Source of the DNA: an uncultured Bacilli bacterium
GTDB lineage: Bacteria > Bacillota_I > Bacilli_A > RF39 > UBA660
Direction of reading: 5' to 3'
Length of the DNA: 17,561 bases
Assembly (NCBI GenBank): GCA_947625425.1
Contig: CANQOH010000027.1
Coordinates: forward strand, 1-17,561
Shown: positions 8,112-14,900 of the stretch, piece after piece
Layout of the letters: each line of letters starts with the position of its first letter
Position numbering within the stretch: the first letter of the stretch is position 1
The notes under the pieces: model-generated
What the model saw: the letters and a program-made list of their open reading frames with translations, nothing else
What the model was told of the DNA's origin: nothing
The model's database searches: none
Position numbers and translations under genes: made by a program

Positions 8112-9433
8112 TATGCTTCACTCCACTCGCTTGCTTTAACCCAGTTTTCATATGGATACATATGACCAAATTTTTCATTTATGAAATACTGACTCTCATA
8201 TAATTTAAGTAGACGATTTTTCTCTTTAAGTTCTTTTTTCGTAATAGAAATTAGTTCTGATAAATGATTATTTAAATCATCTTTTTTATAATAACGACCA
8301 AAGTAATATAATTTAGATTTATCAGGTACGACATAGGTCGTAATACTACTTGTCATTTGATGATGAATATGACCGTATTCGCCATCAGGATTATGCGTAA
8401 CAATAATATCCCAATCTTTAAGAGCAATAATATCTTTAATGTCTTGGGTAATATTACCACGAACAGAATCCCAATTATCACGTTCACCATTAGTTTTGTC
8501 TGGATAACCTAACATAATATATTTATCTTTAGTTTCTTTCATTACTTTTTCAAATTCTTTTACACGGACTTTATCGACACCACAAGTAACACAAACAACT
8601 AAATAGTCATCTTCCATTAAATGAGCTCCACCCCAAATAGTATCATCATCTGGATGAGCGACAATCATTAACTTATTAACATTTTTTAAATTAATTTTAG
8701 AAAAATCTAAAGGATTACGATAAGTTGATTTACCCCAATCATTATAATTGACCCAATTTTCATAAGGAATCATTTGATCAAATGTAGTTTGAATAAAAGA
8801 TTGACTCTTATATAAACCAATTATATTTTTCTTCTCAGATAATAAATTATCATCAATTGTAATCATATCATTTATATTATTAACTAAATTCTTTTTACTA
8901 TAATAATGACCAAAGTAAAATAATTTACTTTTATCAGAAACAACATTAGTCGTTAGGCTACTAGTCATTTTATGATGAATATGACCATATTCACCATCAG
9001 GATTGTGAGTTATAATAGTATGCCAATCTTTTAAAGCAACAATACTTTCTAAATCTTTAGTAATGTCGTCTCTTACACTATCCCAATTATCACGTTCACC
9101 ATTAGTTTTATCAGGATAACCTAACATTATATATTTATCGTTTGTTTTATGCATAACTTTAACAAATTCATTAACACGTGTTTTATTTGTACCACAAGTA
9201 ATACAAACTACTAAGTAGTTATCTTCAATTAAATGAGCTCCACCCCATAAAGTCTCATCATCAGGATGAGCGACAATCATTAAATTATCTATATCAGTTA
9301 AATCGATTTTAGAAAAATCTTTATCTATTTTATATAAATTATAAAAATATAAATATATTCCGATACCCATTGTTAAAATACATACTATTAAAATGATTAA
9401 TAATACATAATATTTCTTTAAGAAATTTTTCAT
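8111..9433 (-). CDS. Membrane-anchored PIG-L/LmbE deacetylase with two tandem catalytic domains
   Basis: Predicted Zn2+-dependent N-acetylglucosaminyl de-N-acetylase of 440 residues. MKNFLKKYY precedes one hydrophobic helix (about 10-31); Lys on the N-terminal side predicts N-in, catalytic part outside. Two complete PIG-L units follow with a 204-residue period. Each has the metal and base motif (AHPDDE 55-60; AHPDDD 259-264), WGGAHL, LGYPDKTNGERDNWDSVR and THNPDGEYGHIHH (142-154; 346-358). In characterised members (MshB) the His and second Asp of AHPDD and a later His bind zinc and the first Asp is the base; all are kept in both units. Only the motif's last residue differs (Glu60, Asp264). 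SD AGAAGGG is 6 bases upstream. It is translationally coupled to the YfhO-like gene, pointing to an extracellular GlcNAc-type glycan as substrate (inference). Confidence 0.9.
   Translation of the reverse strand: MKNFLKKYYVLLIILIVCILTMGIGIYLYFYNLYKIDKDFSKIDLTDIDNLMIVAHPDDETLWGGAHLIEDNYLVVCITCGTNKTRVNEFVKVMHKTNDKYIMLGYPDKTNGERDNWDSVRDDITKDLESIVALKDWHTIITHNPDGEYGHIHHKMTSSLTTNVVSDKSKLFYFGHYYSKKNLVNNINDMITIDDNLLSEKKNIIGLYKSQSFIQTTFDQMIPYENWVNYNDWGKSTYRNPLDFSKINLKNVNKLMIVAHPDDDTIWGGAHLMEDDYLVVCVTCGVDKVRVKEFEKVMKETKDKYIMLGYPDKTNGERDNWDSVRGNITQDIKDIIALKDWDIIVTHNPDGEYGHIHHQMTSSITTYVVPDKSKLYYFGRYYKKDDLNNHLSELISITKKELKEKNRLLKLYESQYFINEKFGHMYPYENWVKASEWSEA
8114..9319 (-). repeat. Tandem in-gene duplication, 612-bp period
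   Basis: Unit 1 (about 9319-8708, residues 39-242) and unit 2 (about 8707-8114, residues 243-440) are direct repeats. Stretches are identical at DNA level: the sequence beginning TCCCAATTATCACG (plus-strand reading) occurs at 8469 and 9081, exactly 612 bases apart, and the identity runs about 29 bases. Both units start with DFSKI and end with PYENWV, so the whole domain including its C-terminal cap was copied. Confidence 0.92.
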
Positions 9434-9473
9434 ATTCTACCCTTCTTGCATACACATATAGCACTCAAGACAA

Positions 9474-9502
9474 ATAATACTCTTAAAAAAAATAATTGTC
9501 AA
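9474..9502 (-). promoter_or_regulatory. Sigma-A-type promoter of the PIG-L/YfhO operon
   Basis: On the minus strand a perfect -35 TTGACA (9502-9497) is followed by a 17-base spacer and the -10 TATTAT (9479-9474, 5 of 6). Predicted start near 9467, leader about 33 bases, SD AGAAGGG before the ATG at 9433. This is the only unit here with a perfect -35. Confidence 0.7.
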
Positions 9503-9584
9503 TTAATACTCTAGTTTATCAATAATAAGGATAATATTGGCTTTTTTTGACATAAATGTTATATTATTTAAGACTTTTTTAAAT

Positions 9585-9608
9585 AAATTATTATTATATT
9601 AATAATTT
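9585..9608 (+). repeat. Perfect 9-bp inverted repeat upstream of mgtE
   Basis: AAATTATTA and TAATAATTT flank a 6-base spacer immediately upstream of the mgtE -10 box, covering the -35 position. All-AT composition means it may be chance; a dimeric repressor operator is the alternative. The 9434-9646 intergenic region, the longest in the window, holds otherwise only the two divergent promoters. Confidence 0.3.
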
Positions 9609-9611
9609 TTT

Positions 9612-9619
9612 TGTATAAT
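9612..9619 (+). promoter_or_regulatory. -10 promoter element of mgtE
   Basis: TGTATAAT contains a perfect -10 TATAAT (9614-9619). The -35 position (9591-9596, TTATTA) is weak. Predicted start near 9626, with SD AGGGAG (9633-9638) 8 bases before the ATG at 9647. Confidence 0.5.
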
Positions 9620-9646
9620 ATGGTCAAAGAAGAGGGAGTTGATATA

Positions 9647-10996
9647 ATGAAAAAAGAAAATTTAGCAGAAGCTTTAAAAGAATTATTAGAAGAAAAAAAT
9701 TATTTAAAGATTAAGAATCTTTTAAGTAATGAAAATGAATATGATATCGCCTCCGTTATTGAAGACTTACCTAGTGATGAATTAATTAAAGTTTTTAGAT
9801 TATTAAATAAAGATTTAGCAGTTGATGTTTTTGTTAATTTAGATGATGAAATTCAAAAAGAATTAATATCTTCTTTAACGAAAAAAGAAGCTAAAGATAT
9901 TATTGAAAATATGTATACTGATGATGCAGCCGACTTATTTGATGAAATGCCAGCAATGCTTGTTACTTCTCTACTTAGTAATGTTGATAAAGAAACAAGA
10001 AATGATATAAATAAATTACTTAAATATCCAGAAAATAGTGCTGGTTCTTTGATGGCAATAGAATATATTCATCTAAAGAAAGGTTTAACAATTAAAGAAT
10101 CTATTGCCAGAATTAGGAAGCAAGCTGAAGATTTTGTTTCTTATGATTCATGTTTTGTAACTGATGAAAAACGTAAGTTACTTGGTAAAGTATCAGTTAA
10201 AGATTTACTTGTTAATGATCCTGAGACATTAATTGATGATGTTATGGAAGAATGTGAACATAAAATAAATACTTTAATGGATCAAGAAGATGTTGTTAAT
10301 ATTTTCCAAGATTATGACTATAGTACTTTACCAGTTGTTGATTCAGAAGAAAGATTAGTTGGAATTATTACGGTTGATGATGTTATCGATATTATGGAAG
10401 AAGAAGCAACAGAAGATATTGAAAAGATGGCAGCTATCGTTCCAACCGAAAAGTCTTATGATAAAACAAGTATATGGGAAACATTTAAAGCAAGAATACC
10501 TTGGTTATTACTATTAATGATTTCAGCGACATTTACTGGTAAAATTATTCAAAACTTCGAAGCCCAACTTGCAACCTGTGCAATCTTAACCGCATTTATA
10601 CCAATGTTAATGGATACGGGTGGTAATGCTGGTGGACAAGCTAGTGTTAGTATTATAAGAGCTTTATCGTTAGATGATATTGAATTTAAAGATATTTTTA
10701 AAGTAGTTCTTAAGGAATCAGGGGTAGCTATTTTATGTGCGATTGTTTTAGGTATATGTAATTTTGTTAAGATATTATTAATTGATAAAGTTACTATACC
10801 AATAGCAGCTTGTGTATGCATTACATTAGTTATTACCGTTATTATTGCCAAAATAATTGGTTGTACTTTACCGATGTTTGCCAAAAAGATTGGTTTTGAT
10901 CCAGCAGTAATGGCTAGTCCATTTATTACTACTTTAGTTGATGCTTGTTCCCTACTCGTTTATTTTAAAGTAGCGACTTTAATTTTAGGAATTTAA
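9647..10996 (+). CDS. mgtE: MgtE magnesium channel/transporter
   Basis: Inner-membrane Mg2+ channel gated by intracellular Mg2+, 449 residues. Order of parts: N-terminal acidic superhelical domain (about 1-130, with DDAADLFDEMP and the YPENSAGSLM hinge), two CBS domains (about 135-250, with SCFVTDEKRKLLG and STLPVVDSEERLVGIITVDDVIDIM), a connecting helix (EDIEKMAAI), then five membrane helices. The pore motif PMLMDTGGNAGGQAS and the final DPAVMASPFITTLVDA helix, with the conserved ion-binding Asp, are present. A TTG start at 9611 is possible in frame, but it lies in the -10 box and therefore upstream of the predicted transcript. The ATG at 9647 with SD AGGGAG is preferred. It is the only plus-strand gene; it converges on the ALDH-like gene across a shared terminator and diverges from the PIG-L operon. 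No M-box-like leader fits in the roughly 21-base 5' UTR. Confidence 0.95.
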   Translation: MKKENLAEALKELLEEKNYLKIKNLLSNENEYDIASVIEDLPSDELIKVFRLLNKDLAVDVFVNLDDEIQKELISSLTKKEAKDIIENMYTDDAADLFDEMPAMLVTSLLSNVDKETRNDINKLLKYPENSAGSLMAIEYIHLKKGLTIKESIARIRKQAEDFVSYDSCFVTDEKRKLLGKVSVKDLLVNDPETLIDDVMEECEHKINTLMDQEDVVNIFQDYDYSTLPVVDSEERLVGIITVDDVIDIMEEEATEDIEKMAAIVPTEKSYDKTSIWETFKARIPWLLLLMISATFTGKIIQNFEAQLATCAILTAFIPMLMDTGGNAGGQASVSIIRALSLDDIEFKDIFKVVLKESGVAILCAIVLGICNFVKILLIDKVTIPIAACVCITLVITVIIAKIIGCTLPMFAKKIGFDPAVMASPFITTLVDACSLLVYFKVATLILGI

Positions 10997-11020
10997 AAAA
11001 GACATTTTAAATGTCTTTTT
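10996..11020. terminator. Bidirectional terminator between mgtE and the ALDH-like gene
   Basis: AAAAAGACAT/ATGTCTTTTT is a perfect 10-bp inverted repeat around TTTAA. The U-run on the plus strand serves mgtE (stop 10994-10996); the A-run gives a U-run on the minus strand for the ALDH-like gene (stop 11024-11022). Each stop is within about one base of the stem. Confidence 0.85.
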
Positions 11021-11021
11021 C

Positions 11022-11984
11022 TTATGGATAAATAATTATCTTTTCATTACATAAAGAAGTTTCATTAATATCTAAAGGATGATTAGCTAAAGGACTAGTA
11101 TTAACTAAGACTTGTTTAGATTTAACTTCTTTAATAAAAGTATGAGCATTATCTTTGTTATCAGTGAAGATTGAAGTACTATATAACGAACCATTAGTAT
11201 TAATAAAATAGATAGCTTCATCTAAGTTATTAACTGGTATAGCATTTGGTATATCAATATTTAGATCTTCTTGATAATAAATTGTTATATTATTATTTAA
11301 TTTAATAAAGTCTTTAATAAAATCTAGATTAGTTAATGATTCAATATATAAATCAAAATTTTCATAACCACTAGTTATTATTTTATTATGAGTTTGTTTT
11401 AAAGCATTATTTTGTAATTCACAATTACCAATAGCAATAACTAAATCATAACTAGTATAGTAATTTAAGACTTGATAGATATTGTCATTAGCATAGATAT
11501 TGATTTGATTAGAGTCCATTTGATTATGAGTTAAAACATTTTTAATAGCTTCAACTAAATAATTATTAGTACCATACATGTAACCATTATAACTGATTAA
11601 TAAAGAGTTATTAACAATTAAGTTACGTAATATTAATTCAAGTAAAGTATATGGATTACCATCAAAGATAAGACAGATGGTTCCAAGGCTTTCAATTTCC
11701 TTACCATAGTAATATTTCTTTTCATCGTTTTTTAAATTATCAATTACTTTACCATAAGTTATTTCTTCTTTTAAACAGTTATCGATTATGTTATCAAAGA
11801 TAGATAATTCAACTTTAAAACCATTATTATTCTTAAGATCTATTTTATTAGCTTCTTCTAGAACATTAAAAGTTTTATCTAATGTTTCTTTTATTTCAGT
11901 TAAAAGATTATTAAGATTAAGAGTATTTAGTTTATTGGCATTTTGAGTTTGTAAAACAATCTTTTCTAAATTATCTTGTTCCAT
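11022..11984 (-). CDS. Shortened aldehyde-dehydrogenase-superfamily (ProA-like) protein, probably inactive
   Basis: Resembles glutamate-5-semialdehyde dehydrogenase/ALDH proteins over most of its length, but has 320 residues where ProA usually has over 400. Recognisable parts are GKEIESLGTICLIFDGNPYTLLELILRN (cofactor-domain entry), DLVIAIGNCELQNN, KIITSGYENFDLYIES and a C-terminal part, LDEAIYFINTNGSLYSTSIFT to VLVNTSPLANHP, which in ProA follows the catalytic region. The block normally carrying the catalytic Cys (around VCNALE in ProA) seems missing: the chain passes from ENFDLYIES through an Asn/Ile-rich segment to the C-terminal part. The family and the missing site are judged by eye only. 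ATGs at 12008 and 12005 exist, but SD AAAGGGG (11999-11993) lies 8 bases before the ATG at 11984, which is chosen. It overlaps the giant gene by 14 bases, implying co-translation. A proline-synthesis role is doubtful; no proB is nearby. Confidence 0.65.
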   Translation of the reverse strand: MEQDNLEKIVLQTQNANKLNTLNLNNLLTEIKETLDKTFNVLEEANKIDLKNNNGFKVELSIFDNIIDNCLKEEITYGKVIDNLKNDEKKYYYGKEIESLGTICLIFDGNPYTLLELILRNLIVNNSLLISYNGYMYGTNNYLVEAIKNVLTHNQMDSNQINIYANDNIYQVLNYYTSYDLVIAIGNCELQNNALKQTHNKIITSGYENFDLYIESLTNLDFIKDFIKLNNNITIYYQEDLNIDIPNAIPVNNLDEAIYFINTNGSLYSTSIFTDNKDNAHTFIKEVKSKQVLVNTSPLANHPLDINETSLCNEKIIIYP

Positions 11985-14900
11985 GTGAGATACCCCTTTC
12001 TTCATCAAAATCAGGACTTAATGAATCAATAGTGTTATATAAAGTAGTTACATCGCTTAACATTCGCGATGTATCAATTTGCTTACCTTTATTTATTAAT
12101 TGTAAGAAAGCTAACTTCATTTGAAGATATACTTCTTTAGACACATCTTTAAGGACATTATTATAATCAATTTTAGTTTTTACAAGTAAATCTAAGATAT
12201 TAATATTAGATGGTGTTTCTTCATAAATAATAGCAAAGTTTGGTGTAACAATTAGTCTTAAGTAATCAGCATTAACACCATAATTGTAAGCTAGTTCACT
12301 AAAGGCGTTTTCTTCATCATCAATATCACAATTTAATTGATAGTTTTGACGATTAGATGTTTCCACCTCAAGATGTTTTAAAGTTTTAACTACTGTACTA
12401 TTTATATTATTTTTATCATATTCTTGATATACATCATAGTGAATAGTTGGTGTTTCAGTATCAGTAGGTTCTATATGACCTTCTTTTTCAGAAAGAATAT
12501 ATTGAGTTCTAGAATCACTAATGTATAAAGGTCTTTGTAATGGAACAGGTGCTTCATACTTAGGTGGTAGTTTAGGTGTTTCTTCATCTTTCTTAGCGTA
12601 TTTATTAATAGCTGTAGCTATATCATTGTAACCTAAACCTACTGTTACTTTAGATAGTTTTAAACTATTATATTGTTCTTCAGTTATTTTACCTTCATCT
12701 AATAATTTCTTATAAGCTGCTTCATCAGTAGCGATTAATTCTTCGGCAGCTTTAACATAAATATCAAAGATTATTTTAGCAAATTCAGCTTTAGATAAAT
12801 GTTTTTCTTTTTCAGCACGTTCGAAAGCACGATCAGGTACTTCAACATTATCGAAGCATAAAACATTTTGATTACGCCATACCCAACTTTGAGCAGATAT
12901 TTTACCAAGTTCATCTCTAATAACGAATAAACGACCATGTTTACTTGTCATACTATGTTCCATATCAAGTTCGGCACAGTTACCTATTTCTTGACAACAA
13001 TCTGATAAAGTACCAGCAGCAATTGGGAAAGCATCCATTAAACGAGTTATTTCATAGGTATATTCATTGTTACTTGAAGATATTCGAGGAATACTTGAGA
13101 AAGTTCTTAATTTACCATAATTAAAGATTTGTTGTAGAGTATCAAAATCATTTTGGGTATAACCAGCAATAGCTGAAACACGAGCTAACTCTTCATTGCC
13201 TATTTCAACATTAATATATTTATTACTTTGAACATAATCAACAGCTAATTTTAGAGTTAATGCACGATTACTATTATCTATTTTTATTTGGGTAAATTGT
13301 TTTTGAATAGCAGCAACATAAGTCATATAATCTGGATTAGCAAGAATTTCATCGATATTTTTTAATAAGAATTCTCTAAATTCTGGATCATATTTTAAAG
13401 TGAAACCACCAAAGAGCGTATGAGCTATTTGCGGAGATATCATTCCTCTTAAATCGTTAGCTTCCATAAAGTTTCTAACCCATTTAGCTGTTTCGGGATA
13501 TTGTTGTTCATTAATTATTAAACGACATTGTCTATCTTCACCAACATTATATATTAAAGGCAATACTGGTTCGTTTTCGCTGATATCAAAACCTTCTTTT
13601 TGCATGACTTCACGAAGACGTTTATATTCATTTAAACCAATTAACATATTATTTTTAGTAGCTTCTGGATCAACAAATGATCTTAAGATAGTTTTTTCCA
13701 TTTGAAAGATTGTATTTTGCGCTACTGGAGTAAGATTACGTGGTAAATCATTAATTAATGAAAGTAATCTTTTTTCAGCACGAGGGTCGCCTTCAAAAAT
13801 ACCAAAAGAATAAGCTAGTTTAATTAAAGCATCAATTCCTTCGCGAGTTTTTTTGAAATTACCACATCTCATTAATGTTGACCAACTCTTACCATTAGCT
13901 AAGAACTTATCAGCATCTTCAAAAGGAATTGTCGTCATAACTACATAACTAGGAATAAATTTCTTACCAGTTTTTAAATACCACTTTTCTAATAATTCTA
14001 GTTTATTATTATTTATCATATAATCAACATCTTCAGGCTTTTGATTACCTAGTTTAAGGAATTGTTTTTCACCACCAAGACGAGTAATAAAATCATCGAT
14101 ATTTTTACCTTTTAAATATGGGGAATTATAATAAAATGGTAAGATACTTTTGTCTTGTAAAAATGGTTGCCATTCGGGATGACTCTTTAAAATAGTGAAT
14201 GATATATTGTAATTAGGATTATAGTAATAGTAATATTTTAAATCTTCAGGAGCAGCTGGTGATAAGAACATATGAGGTATTTCTTGTTTAATAAATTCGG
14301 GAACATCATCAGAATATGACATTCTACCCTCTTTAATATAAGTAACTATTTTATCTTTTATACTATTAATATCTGTTTGATCAAAATTTTTTAATTCTTT
14401 TAAACTAACTAAAATGTCCGGATCATTTTTAATGTAATTACCAAAGATAGAAACTAATTTATAAGCTATTTCATCAGGTAACCCATTTAAATGATTATTA
14501 GTTATAGTAATTCCTCGAAAAGCAAAGGAAAACTTAATACCTTTTAAATATTCTATGTATTCAGGATGCTTACATAAATCATCATAATTAAGTGAACAAT
14601 TGTAAAATTTACTTTTTAACTCTTGTGGAGTATTAGCAGGAAGAAATATATCAGGATGTTCTTGTTTAAATGATTCAGGTACATCTTCACTAAAAGTTAA
14701 ATTATAATGAGTAATTGCTGAATATAAACTCTTTTCAATACTTCTTTCTAAACCTTCTTTACTATCATCCTTTACATCAATAACAATAAATCTAAATAAA
14801 TGAGAAATAGAACTATATGGTACAAGAAAATCTAGTAAAGCTTTTAAACCATATTTTTTAGTATATATGTCTTGAAAAGTTAATTCAGTAATCATTTGTG

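Noticed and set aside
9434..9646. M-box (Mg2+) riboswitch or small RNA upstream of mgtE
   Set aside because: No GC-bearing paired elements; the best promoter leaves a leader of about 21 bases. Only promoters and an AT inverted repeat are visible.
10549..10884. 111-residue minus-strand frame
   Set aside because: Antisense to the conserved membrane part of MgtE; its hydrophobicity mirrors the mgtE codons.
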